Positions 19,691-27,717 of a stretch of 64,000 nucleotides of DNA are shown here, in pieces. Below the pieces are notes generated by a model. The model saw only the letters and a list, made by a program, of their open reading frames with translations, did no database searches and was not told the DNA's origin. Where the stretch lies: contig CAWEAT010000010.1 in NCBI GenBank assembly GCA_963806935.1, positions 1-64,000 of the forward strand, read 5' to 3'. Position 1 is the first letter of the stretch. Each line of letters begins with the position of its first letter. The position numbers and the translations under genes were made by a program. Source of the DNA: Roseiarcus sp963806935. Its GTDB lineage: Bacteria > Pseudomonadota > Alphaproteobacteria > Rhizobiales > Beijerinckiaceae.

Positions 19691-20251
19691 TCACTCGGCG
19701 GGCGCGACCTCGTCGCGCGTGAGCGCCGGCCCCATCGACTCGAAAACTCCGTCCCGCCGCACGAGCGCATGGAAGAGCGCCGCGGCGAGATGCATGAGGA
19801 TCAGGGCGAAGAAGACAAACGCCAGGTAGAAATGCGCATTCCAAAGCGCCGTGTGCAGGCTGTCGCTCTGCGGGAGGATCCGAGGCAGATTGACGCCGCC
19901 CCATAGCTTCACCGGATAGGCGGCGGCCGACAGCATCCCCCAGCCGATGAGCGGCATAGCGATCATGAGAGCGTAAAGCGCGTAATGCGAGAGATACGCC
20001 GCGAGCTTCATCGGCTCGGGCAAATCCTCCGGCAACGGCGGGGCGCCGTAGCGCATGCGCACGACGAGGCGGATCAGCGCGAGCACGAGGATCGCCATGC
20101 CGAGCGGCTTATGAATTGAAACAAGCGTCAGGTATTTCGGCTCGACGGTCGACACCATGCCGACGCCGATGAACAGCATGGCCAGAATGCAAATGGCGAC
20201 CACCCAGTGCAGCAGGCGCTGGAGCGGGGTGAAGCGTTGGACGCCGCTCAT
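19691..20251 (-). CDS. Cytochrome b561
   Basis: 186-residue inner-membrane di-heme cytochrome b of the bacterial b561 type, with four hydrophobic helices. His residues sit where the hemes bind: LLHWVVAICILAM in helix 1, LVSIHKPLGMAILVLALIR in helix 2, LSHYALYALMIAMPLIGW in helix 3 and MHLAAALFHALV in helix 4. Its ATG overlaps the stop of the catalase-like gene by 4 bases, so the two are coupled. In such pairs the b561 protein is thought to feed quinol electrons to the peroxidase partner. Confidence 0.88.
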   Translation of the reverse strand: MSGVQRFTPLQRLLHWVVAICILAMLFIGVGMVSTVEPKYLTLVSIHKPLGMAILVLALIRLVVRMRYGAPPLPEDLPEPMKLAAYLSHYALYALMIAMPLIGWGMLSAAAYPVKLWGGVNLPRILPQSDSLHTALWNAHFYLAFVFFALILMHLAAALFHALVRRDGVFESMGPALTRDEVAPAE

Positions 20252-21309
20252 TGGCGCGCTCCGGCCGCGGTTCGGGGATAGTCCTTCGCCTCCGCCGTGC
20301 GCAAGTCATAGGATCTCGCATAGGCCGCCGACCGCGCCGCCGGGAACGGATCGTCCGATGTGCGGATGCCGTTCGGCAGGACGGTGGGATCGAAGTTGAT
20401 GTCGCGGCACGGGCCATCGGCCTCGGCCTCGATCTCCTTCACGACGAGCGCGCCGACCTCGATTGTGCGACGGTCTTCCGGCCACGCCTTGGTCGGGTCC
20501 GCGGTCGGATCGCCGGGATTGGCGACGGTCACCGACCAGGTCCAGCGCAGCGGCCCGCCGCGAATCCGCTCGGCGATTTCCCGCTCGAGGACGTCCGGTC
20601 CGCGCTTGGCGAGCTCTTCGGGCGAGACGGCGACCGGCTGCGCTGCGGGAGTGAGCGACCATCGCACCGCATGCTCGGCGCCCGAATGGTCGGTGAAAAT
20701 AAAGCTGTTGAGACTGTTGAACCGCTCTTCCGCGTAGCTGCCGGTCCAGGGCCCTTTCTTCGCCCATTCGGCGAAATTCGCGATCTCGGGATGGGCGCCG
20801 GCGAAACTCGGCATCGCATTCGGGTCCTTGCTGCCCGAAGCAACCAGGAGGTCGTAGAACGCTTGCGGCGTCGAGACGGCGAAGATCGGCGCATTAATCA
20901 TGGCGCTGCGCCATTCCTGCCCGTCCGGGGTCGAGATAATGAGGCTGAGGCCGCGTACCCTGACCGTCGCGTCCGCCGCGTTCGGATTGGGCGTGCCCAG
21001 ATTGAAGCGTCCGAGGACGGGGTATTGGCCTTGGGCAAACACCTGGGCTCGCGAAAGCTCCGAACCGGCGCCGTTCGCCTCGAATGTTCCGGTGAAGCAG
21101 ACGCCCTTGGCGTGATTGCGGCGATGGCCAAGCGGCGGCTCGCCGCCCTCAGGGGTGAAGGCGTCGACGAGCCTGTGCGGCGTAAGGCGGTCAGGCGAGA
21201 GCCACCCCGCCGTGTAAGCAAACGCAGCGGCGGCGCAGGCGACGATCGCAGCGATCAGCGCCAGAGATCCAATAGCGGAACGCGCTGCAGGTTGTTGCGC
21301 CTCAGGCAA
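20248..21309 (-). CDS. Catalase-family peroxidase (SrpA-like), membrane-anchored
   Basis: 353 residues. A single N-terminal hydrophobic helix (IGSLALIAAIVACAAAAFAY) would anchor or export the protein. The heme domain has RRNHAKGVCFTGTFEA, with the essential distal His, then VLGRFNLGTPNP, VRVRGLSLI, MINAPIFAVSTPQAFYDLL, and a C-terminal AYARSYDLR that would hold the proximal Tyr. It is the small catalase-related type rather than full-length KatA, and would reduce peroxide in the periplasm. Followed with ATGA overlap by cytochrome b561, its presumed electron donor. Confidence 0.88.
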   Translation of the reverse strand: MPEAQQPAARSAIGSLALIAAIVACAAAAFAYTAGWLSPDRLTPHRLVDAFTPEGGEPPLGHRRNHAKGVCFTGTFEANGAGSELSRAQVFAQGQYPVLGRFNLGTPNPNAADATVRVRGLSLIISTPDGQEWRSAMINAPIFAVSTPQAFYDLLVASGSKDPNAMPSFAGAHPEIANFAEWAKKGPWTGSYAEERFNSLNSFIFTDHSGAEHAVRWSLTPAAQPVAVSPEELAKRGPDVLEREIAERIRGGPLRWTWSVTVANPGDPTADPTKAWPEDRRTIEVGALVVKEIEAEADGPCRDINFDPTVLPNGIRTSDDPFPAARSAAYARSYDLRTAEAKDYPRTAAGARQ

Positions 21310-21503
21310 TAGTCATTCCTCATCGAGCGTTCCGGGAAAGTATACCAGCGTTCAGTTTGGCGAGCCAATCGAATTGCGCTCGCCGACGATTCCCCGACCG
21401 GCTCGATCGGAGCCGCTGCGCGGGCGCCATTGATCCTGAGCGGAGATTGCCGATAATCGCGTCGGCGGCCGATCGCGGCCGCCCGTGATGAAAGTGTTGA
21501 GCG

Positions 21504-22421
21504 ATGAGCGCCGCCGATCTCCTGGATTTTTCCCCCGAGGTCGCCGAGGCGCTCTCAACCAAGAAGCCGATCGTCGCGCTCGAATCGACGATCATAACCC
21601 ACGGCATGCCGTATCCGCGCAACGTCGAGACGGCGCTTTCCGTCGAGAAGGCGGCGCGCGAGATGGGGGCCGTTCCGGCAACGATCGCGGTCATCGAAGG
21701 ACGTTTCCGCGTCGGCCTCGGCCAGCAGGAAATCGAGCGACTTGGCGAGCTTACCGGCGGCGTCGTCAAGGCCTCGCGGCGGGACCTCGCGCCGGTTGCG
21801 GCGCGCAAGGGTTCGGCGGGCACCACCGTCGCGGCGACAATGTTCATCGCCTCCCTCGCGGGGCTCGAAATCTTCGCGACCGGCGGAATCGGCGGCGTCC
21901 ATCGCGGCGCCGAAGAAACGTTCGACATCTCGGCCGATCTGATCGAGCTCGCGCGCACCCGCGTCGCCGTGGTCTGCGCCGGCGCCAAGTCGATCCTCGA
22001 CATCGCCAAGACGCTCGAATATCTGGAGACGCAGGGGGTGGCGATCGTCGGCTATCGCTGCGACGAGTTCCCCGCCTTTTATGCCCGCTCGTCCGGATTC
22101 AAGCTCGAGAACCGCTGCGACGGGCTCCATGATCTCGCCCGGATGATCCGCCTCCAGCGCGACGTCGGTCCCGGCGGCCTTTTGATCGCGAACCCGATCC
22201 CTGACGATCACGCGCTCGAGGAGGCGGCGATCGAGGCGCGCATCGCGGAAGCCGTCGAGGAGGCGAGAGCGCAAGGCGTGGGCAAGAAGGAGGCGACGCC
22301 GTTCCTGCTCAAGCGCGTGGTCGAACTGACCGAAGGCAAGAGCCTCGAAGCCAATATCGCGCTGATCAGGAACAACGCCATGCTCGCCGCGCAGGCGGCC
22401 GGCGAGCTCATGAGGCTGTGA
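21504..22421 (+). CDS. psuG: Pseudouridine-5'-phosphate glycosidase
   Basis: 305 residues. Reversibly splits pseudouridine 5'-phosphate into uracil and ribose 5-phosphate. Family landmarks: PIVALESTIITHGMPYP near residue 25 (Glu for catalysis and metal contact), ASRRDLAPV, GSAGTTVAATM, FATGGIGGVHRGAEETFDISADL, VVCAGAKSILDIAKTLEYLET and IANPIPDDHAL. It leads an apparent operon (psuG, quinone reductase, DUF302, PfkB kinase) with gaps of 35, 5 and 13 bases. Reading frame intact. Confidence 0.94.
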   Translation: MSAADLLDFSPEVAEALSTKKPIVALESTIITHGMPYPRNVETALSVEKAAREMGAVPATIAVIEGRFRVGLGQQEIERLGELTGGVVKASRRDLAPVAARKGSAGTTVAATMFIASLAGLEIFATGGIGGVHRGAEETFDISADLIELARTRVAVVCAGAKSILDIAKTLEYLETQGVAIVGYRCDEFPAFYARSSGFKLENRCDGLHDLARMIRLQRDVGPGGLLIANPIPDDHALEEAAIEARIAEAVEEARAQGVGKKEATPFLLKRVVELTEGKSLEANIALIRNNAMLAAQAAGELMRL

Positions 22422-22456
22422 GCGGCGGTTTCCGCTTGGAGCGCCAGGGCCATCGA

Positions 22457-23229
22457 ATGCATGTTCGCTTCGTCCTCGCTCATCCGGAGGCGCAGTCCTT
22501 CAACGCGCACCTCGTCCACTCCGGTCGGGCGGCGCTTGAAGCCGAAGGATGGGCCGTTTCGGTGTCCGACCTCTTCCTGGGCTTCGATCCCTGCGAACGC
22601 CCCGAGCACTATCCGGGCCGAGGCGATCCCAAGCGCTTCGATGCGCAGGTCGAGCAGCGCCGCGCCTCCCAGAACGCGAGCTTGCCGATAGTGGTGACGG
22701 ACGAGCTCGCTCTCATGGACCGCGCCGACCTCCTGGTCCTGCAATATCCAATGTGGTGGCACCTGCCTCCGGCAATGATGAAAGGCTGGTTTGATCGGGT
22801 GCTCGCTTACGGTGCGGCCTAACGAGCAAGAAGCGCTTCGAGAACGGCCGCTTCGCCGGCAAGCGCGCGATGCTGTCGGTGACGGTCGGCACCAGCCGCG
22901 CAACTTACGAACATGATGGCCGCAGCGGAGACATTGACCTCATGCTCTGGCCGGTGAACTTCACGCTGGCCTATGTCGGCTACGAGATTCTAAGGCCCTA
23001 CGTCGCGTATGGGGTCGAGGCGGGACGGCGGTACTCCGATCCCGCCGCGATCGAAGACCGGCTCAGGGCGGTCGTCGCCGATTTCCGCTCGACGCTCCCG
23101 CGCCTCGCCGAGCGTGAGACCGTCCCGTTCAACCGGATGGAGGAGTGGGGTCCGGACGGCCGCATCGCTCAAGGCGCCTCGGTCTATTCGCCGTTTGTCC
23201 GCCGCAAAAAGCGGCTCGCTCTGGAGTAA
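22457..23229 (+). pseudogene. NAD(P)H-dependent quinone oxidoreductase (flavodoxin_2), frameshifted
   Basis: FMN-dependent soluble reductase of the MdaB/KefF/YwrO type. FVLAHPEAQSFNAHLV is the N-terminal flavin-binding loop; LLVLQYPMWWHLPPAMMKGW and FDRVLAYGAA form the second. One base is missing at about 22820, turning a Tyr codon into TAA; the other frame resumes TSKKRFENGRFAGKRAM and MLSVTVGTSRATYEHDG. Repaired length about 257 residues. It sits between psuG and the DUF302 gene, 35 bases after psuG. Link to pseudouridine breakdown is positional only. Confidence 0.85.
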
Positions 23230-23234
23230 CCGCC

Positions 23235-23625
23235 GTGCAGAAAGAGGAAGGGATCGTCAAGAATTCCGAGCCATCGCTCCGTTGACGAGACGGTCGATAA
23301 ACTGAGGACGGTCCTGCAATCGAAGGGAGTGAAGCTTTTCGCGCTGATCGACCACAGCGGCGAAGCGGAAAGGGCGGGGCTGAAAATGCCCCCCACCAAG
23401 CTCCTGATCTTCGGCAATCCGAAGGCCGGCACGCCGCTGATGCTGGCGGCTCCGAGCGCAGCCATCGACCTTCCGCTGAAAATTCTGGTCGCGGAAAATT
23501 CGCAAGGGCAAGTGTGGATCTCCTACAACAGCGCCGACTACCTGAAAGAACGGCACGATCTGCCACAAAATCTGCTGCCAAATATCGCTGTCGTGGCAAC
23601 ATTGGCGGCGGCTGCAGGAGAGTAG
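23235..23625 (+). pseudogene. DUF302 domain protein, frameshifted near the N-terminus
   Basis: Small soluble DUF302 protein of about 130 residues. The GTG at 23235 begins VQKEEGIVKNSE; one extra C near 23270 shifts the frame to HRSVDETVDKLRTVLQSKG, KLFALIDHSGEAERAGLKM, TKLLIFGNPKAGTPLM and DLPLKILVAENSQGQVWISY, all typical of the family. Five bases after the quinone reductase. DUF302 proteins often accompany redox genes; no reaction is established. Confidence 0.8.
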
Positions 23626-23638
23626 CTCGGAAAATTGC

Positions 23639-24526
23639 TTGCCAACGAGTCAATCCATCCTCGTCATCGGCGACGTGATGACGGACATCATCGTCCGGCC
23701 GCAGGGGCCGCTGGCGAAGGGATCGGACACGCGGGCCACGATCGCGTTCAGGCCCGGCGGCTCGGCGGCCAATCAGGCTGCGTGGCTCGCCGCCTTCGGC
23801 GTCGAGGTAGATTTCGTCGCCCGCGTCGGCACGCCGGACGTCGAGAGCGAGACGACGCGGCTCAAAGCGGCGGGGGTAAAACCGCACCTCGTCGGCGACA
23901 GTGAGCGTGAGACCGGGCGGCTCGTCGCGCTCATCGATCCGGACGGCGAGCGCAGCTTCCTCACCGACCGCGGCGCGAACGAGGCGCTTCGATCCGGCGA
24001 CATCCCGGATGCGCTGATCGCCGGCGCGGCGCTCATCCATCTCTCCGGCTATTCGTTCTTCGCTCCTTCGCCGCGGGCGGCGGTCCTCGACGTGATGCGG
24101 CGCGCGGGAGACAAGCCGGTCAGCCTCGATCCGGCGTCGGCGGAATTCCTGCGCGAAGTCGGGGCGGAGAATTTTCTCCACTGGACGCGCGGCGCCGCGA
24201 TCCTGTTCCCCAATGCCGAGGAAGCGGCAATCCTCGCCGGCTCCGACGATCCGGAAACCCAGTGCGCGCGGCTTGCGGCGCTCTACCCTCTGGTCGTTGT
24301 CAAGCGTGGCGCGGCGGGTTGTGAAGCCGCGGCGGGCGCGCGGCGCTGGCGAGCCGAAGCGCGACAAGTCGAGGCGATCGACACCACCGGCGCGGGCGAC
24401 GCTTTCGTCGCCGCATTCCTCGCCGCCCGCCTCGCCCACCCCGAGGTGCAGATCGGGCTGGAACGCGCCGTCGCGGCCGGAGCGCTCGCTTCGACAATCA
24501 TCGGCGGGAGACCCGCGCCAGACTGA
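23639..24526 (+). CDS. psuK: PfkB-family sugar kinase, probable pseudouridine kinase
   Basis: Ribokinase-fold enzyme of 295 residues. ILVIGDVMTDIIVRP and FRPGGSAANQAAWLAAFG bind the sugar; the C-terminal AIDTTGAGDAFVAAFLAA holds the catalytic Asp and the anion hole. In the psuG context it would phosphorylate pseudouridine to the substrate of PsuG. Start is TTG at 23639 (LPTSQSILVIGD). It is last in the psuG operon, 13 bases after the DUF302 gene. The specificity is inferred from neighbours; other PfkB kinases act on ribose or adenosine. Confidence 0.75.
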   Translation: MPTSQSILVIGDVMTDIIVRPQGPLAKGSDTRATIAFRPGGSAANQAAWLAAFGVEVDFVARVGTPDVESETTRLKAAGVKPHLVGDSERETGRLVALIDPDGERSFLTDRGANEALRSGDIPDALIAGAALIHLSGYSFFAPSPRAAVLDVMRRAGDKPVSLDPASAEFLREVGAENFLHWTRGAAILFPNAEEAAILAGSDDPETQCARLAALYPLVVVKRGAAGCEAAAGARRWRAEARQVEAIDTTGAGDAFVAAFLAARLAHPEVQIGLERAVAAGALASTIIGGRPAPD

Positions 24527-24580
24527 AGCGCCGCCGTCGCGCGCAAACGGCAGAAGTCGCGGCAGGCTGGACCCCTCCCG

Positions 24581-24780
24581 CTACTTCGACGAACAGAAGC
24601 GCGACTTCGTCTCCGGCGGCTGGGCGGTGTCGTCGATGGCGCAGAACGGGATCGACCAGACGAAGTCAGCGGGAAAGGCGAACCGCGTCAGGTCGCCCTC
24701 GTTGACAACGCTCGGGAAACAGGGTGGGCCGCCCGGAATCCAGTACCAACCGGCGTATAGCGACCAGCGCTCTGACAGAG
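24581..24780 (-). pseudogene. 3' fragment of a cytochrome c-like exported protein, cut off by an IS element
   Basis: Read on the minus strand this encodes SLYAGWYWIPGGPPCFPSV, EGDLTRFAFPADFVWSIPFC and AIDDTAQPPETKSRFCSSK, ending at a TAG just after 24581. These are the expected last 60 residues of the CxxCH protein whose 5' part lies at about 26287-27323, beyond the transposase. So an insertion of about 1.5 kb split one gene. The fragment has no start of its own. Confidence 0.7.
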
Positions 24781-24812
24781 TGAGGTTGCGAACACCAACT
24801 CCGGAGACGATC

Positions 24813-25982
24813 ATGCCGACCGTAGCTGACCGACACGACGCGCCGACCGCCATCCAAACCAATCTTGCCGCAATTTTTATCTCCTTGGAACTGAGCCGTT
24901 CCATCTGGCTGATCACATCGCTTTCGCCAGGCTTTGGCGAGAAGATGTCGAAGCATTCTGTGCGGGCCGGGGACGTCGCGGCGCTGATGGCGCGCTTTTC
25001 GGAGTTGAAGCGGAAGGCGTCGGAGCGGACCGGAAGATCCTTTCCGATCGTTGTCATTCACGAAGCGGGTCTCGACGGCTTCTGGCTTCATCGCGTGCTG
25101 CAAAGCGAAGGAATTGAAAGCCACGTCGTCGACCCAGCCTCGATTGCGACGTCGCGCCGACGGCGGCGCGCCAAGACCGACAGGATCGACGGCGAGTCGA
25201 TGCTTCGCGCGCTATTGGCGTTCAAGCGCCGCGAACCTCGGGTGTGCGCGATGGTCAAGGCGCCAACACCCGAGGAAGAAGACCGTCGCCGCCTCGGTCG
25301 CGAGCGCAAGGTGCTGATCGCGGAGCGGGTCAAGCACGTCAATCGCGTCAAGGGGCTGCTGTTTTCCCAGGGCGTCTCCGGTTACGAGCCGCTGCGCCGC
25401 GATCGACGTCAAAGGCTCGACGAGCTGACGACGGGCGACGGCCGTTCCTTGCCGATGCATCTCAAGACCCAGATCACCCGAGAACTTGATCGACTCGAAC
25501 TGCTGCTTGATCAAATCAAGCAGGCGGAGGTCGAACGGGACGCGCTGCTCGCCGCGCCACAGCCCGCCGGGCCAGCGCCGGTCGGAAGAATGTTGCTTGA
25601 GTTCAAGGGCATCGGCGCGGAGTTCGCCGCCAGCCTCTGGTTGGAGGCGCTATTCCGCAGCTTCGACAATCGCCGCCAGGTCGCGTCATACGCAGGGCTG
25701 GCGCCGACGCCCTGGCAAAGCGGATCGGTCGATCACGAGCAGGGCGTTTCCAAAGCCGGTAATCCGCGATTGCGAACCACCCTGATTCAGCTTGCCTGGC
25801 TATGGCTCCGCCATCAGCCGCAATCGGCGCTAGCTCTATGGTTCAAAGAACGGGTCAACCGCAACGGCGGCCGTCTGAAGAAGACGACCATCGTGGCGCT
25901 GGCGCGCAAGCTGCTGGTGGCTCTGTGGAAATATGTCACCGCAGGCGTGGTCATCGAAGGCGCCGTGATGAAAGACGCCTGA
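24813..25982 (+). CDS. IS110-family transposase
   Basis: 389 residues from the ATG at 24813. The N-terminal RuvC-like DEDD domain is recognisable: a first acidic site near IHEAGLDGFWLHRVLQ, then VVDPASIATSRRRRRAKTDRID with the terminal Asp pair. The C-terminal transposase_20 domain has LLEFKGIGAEFAASLWLEA, RQVASYAGLAPTPWQSG and SKAGNPRLRTTLIQLAW, which contains the conserved Ser region (GSVDHEQGVSKAG). IS110 recombinases act with a bridge RNA from the element's own non-coding end. The frame is open upstream into psuK, but no start there is credible. Confidence 0.9.
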   Translation: MPTVADRHDAPTAIQTNLAAIFISLELSRSIWLITSLSPGFGEKMSKHSVRAGDVAALMARFSELKRKASERTGRSFPIVVIHEAGLDGFWLHRVLQSEGIESHVVDPASIATSRRRRRAKTDRIDGESMLRALLAFKRREPRVCAMVKAPTPEEEDRRRLGRERKVLIAERVKHVNRVKGLLFSQGVSGYEPLRRDRRQRLDELTTGDGRSLPMHLKTQITRELDRLELLLDQIKQAEVERDALLAAPQPAGPAPVGRMLLEFKGIGAEFAASLWLEALFRSFDNRRQVASYAGLAPTPWQSGSVDHEQGVSKAGNPRLRTTLIQLAWLWLRHQPQSALALWFKERVNRNGGRLKKTTIVALARKLLVALWKYVTAGVVIEGAVMKDA

Positions 25983-26279
25983 CGGCAGCGCTCACCAGAT
26001 ATTCAAATCTTCCAGGACCTTATCAGTTCTGGCGGATCCGGGTGACGAACCGATGGCAACCATGGCCCAATATGCCGATTGATAGAATGGTTTCGTGAGC
26101 CCCTGCCCGCCGCAAGCGGGATGTTGGTGCAGCCGCCTCGAGCGGCGACCATATGTGAGGTTGATCGTGCTCGGAAACGGGCCGCGTCATGCAATCGGGC
26201 TCGGACCTCGGATACCGAAACTGCCCTCGGAGTTTGACACATGCAGGAATAAAATCTCCCTTGACCCAAAGCTCCCCAT
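25983..26279 (+). ncRNA. Candidate bridge/seek RNA region in the right end of the IS element
   Basis: The 300-base non-coding stretch after the transposase stop contains two adjacent strong hairpins: CCCGC-CGCAA-GCGGG at about 26107-26121 and GCCGC-CTCGA-GCGGC at about 26135-26149. In the IS1111 group the guide RNA is encoded downstream of the transposase. Position and structure fit, but the loops that would match target and donor were not identified. Confidence 0.4.
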
Positions 26280-26286
26280 GTGAGGT

Positions 26287-27323
26287 CCCCACCGGAGCCT
26301 GCCCGATATTGAAGGTTCGCCGATCGATGTCGGATCGAAGCCGGCAAACGTCGTTGCATGGCCGTCAGCGTCGAAGGCCGCGCGACCGTGACATGACAAG
26401 CAAGAAGCCTGGGCGACAAAGGTCTGCTCGGTCACCGAGTTGCCAAGGCGGATTGCGAGGCCAGACGAATCAGTGAAGTCCGACGGAGAGCCTTTCAGGC
26501 AGTAGTTCGCGAACGCCGGATCGACATCGGCCTGAGCAAAGAGCGCGAGAACAGCGGGCGTCTTGGCGCAATCGGGGTAATGGGTCTCAGACTCGACTGA
26601 GGAGAGCGGCGCGACATACGCGTCGACCGCGCCGAAGCTATCCTTGCAACCGATGACGTCGCATCGCCCCGGGTTGTCCTGTGTTCAAAAGTCGCCCAGG
26701 TCCAATTCGGGACGAGCTTCGAGATGATGTGAAATGAGACGAGCGCGTATTGTATCCGGCCAGTCGAAATTACATGATACGCGGCTGCAGCTTCGACCGG
26801 AGTTCCGGTGAAGCCGTTGAATTCCTTGAGCCGACCGACCGACCCAGTTCGCCTTCACCTCCATCGAATCGACCGGGAAGGTGATCGGCTTCAGCGCCTC
26901 GAAGACGGTTCTCAACCCGGACACCTTGAACAGCTTGTTTTGAACAATGAAATCGAAGTCCGGCTTGTTGCGGCGGGTCTCCTCTCCGACCAAGGCCTTG
27001 CCGCCGAGCACGACCCGAGGCGCGAAGCGAGGGTGGACCTGCTGCAGAACCAGGCTCAAGGCCCTTGATCCGATTTGCATCTGGGCGCCGCCGGAAGGCC
27101 AGACTGGCGACGGTTGAAAAGTATCGCCGTCACTGGCCCAAGTCTCGAAAAGCGCATTGTTATGGCCAGCGCTGGCGGCATTGGCGGTGACCGTCATGAA
27201 GAGTTCCCAACTCTGCCGGTCGGGATCGTTCACAGCCGGGTTGGGATCGGTTTGGGCGGCGCTCACGCCCGCAAGCCCCAGGTTCATAGCTATGGCGCCG
27301 ACAAAAGCTACGTTGTTCCTCAT
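26287..27323 (-). pseudogene. 5' part of an exported cytochrome c-like protein, two frameshifts and IS interruption
   Basis: Start ATG at 27323 with GGAGGG before it; MRNNVAFVGAIAMNLGLAG is a signal peptide. The mature protein reads DRQSWELFMTVTANAASAGHNN, SPVWPSGGAQMQIGSRAL, ETRRNKPDFDFIVQNKLFK and DSMEVKANWVGR. A (GGTC)3 run near 26833 shifts the frame to LKEFNGFTGTPVEAAAAYHV and SKLVPNWTWATFEH; a second break near 26690 leads to GRCDVIGCKDSFGAVDAYV and finally CLSCHGRAAFDADGHATTF, a CxxCH heme site. The gene ends in the IS element at about 26286; its last 60 codons are at 24581-24780. The family is a periplasmic c-type heme protein of unknown role. Confidence 0.7.
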
Positions 27324-27717
27324 GGAGACCCTCCCCCTACTCGCTCGAAAAACACGCCGCATGTGGCGCCGGCCAAGCGCGAACGCCTCCTTTGAGCCGG
27401 CGCGAACAACCTATCGACGTTCGTTAAGCCCGATCAAACGAGCGCCGCGGTGACGACCCTCACTGTTCGAAGTCCGGGCGCCCCGCCTTCTGGCTGATGG
27501 ACGGCTCCGCAGCGCAGATGGCCGATGGCGAACGTTCGCCCCGCCTGATAGAAACGATCAATTCTGCTGATAGACTTGCACCGATTGCCGCCTATACCTA
27601 TGTTCGCCGCCAGCAGGGTTTCCGATCCAAGAATTTGCTGCAATTCGTCAGTCTCAACTCTGGATGAGCGGCAGTATTTCGGAAGCCAAATCGATTTCTT
27701 TTCGACCAGGAGGGCTC
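27324..27717. other. Intergenic region upstream of pirin and the heme-protein gene
   Basis: Nearly 400 bases between divergent genes. Both promoters should lie here. A minus-strand frame at 27434-27643 reads LLAANIGIGGNRCKS and RTFAIGHLRCGAVHQ; it is not clearly a gene and may be a remnant. No RNA gene seen. Confidence 0.35.

Larger units (their letters stand above)
24780..26286 (+). mobile_element. IS110-family insertion sequence (IS1111-like layout), about 1.5 kb
   Basis: Holds one DEDD transposase, a left non-coding end of only about 30 bases and a right non-coding end of about 300 bases, the layout of the IS1111 subgroup. Ends are inferred from where the interrupted minus-strand gene stops and resumes. 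The 7-mer GTGAGGT occurs at 24780-24786 and again at 26280-26286, exactly 1500 bases apart; it may be the shared core or a target repeat. No terminal inverted repeats were recognised, as usual for IS110. Boundaries are uncertain by tens of bases. Confidence 0.65.

Noticed and set aside
24213..25982. 589-codon frame that would fuse psuK's end with the transposase
   Set aside because: The first 200 codons overlap psuK and the interrupted gene in the wrong frame; the transposase starts credibly at 24813.
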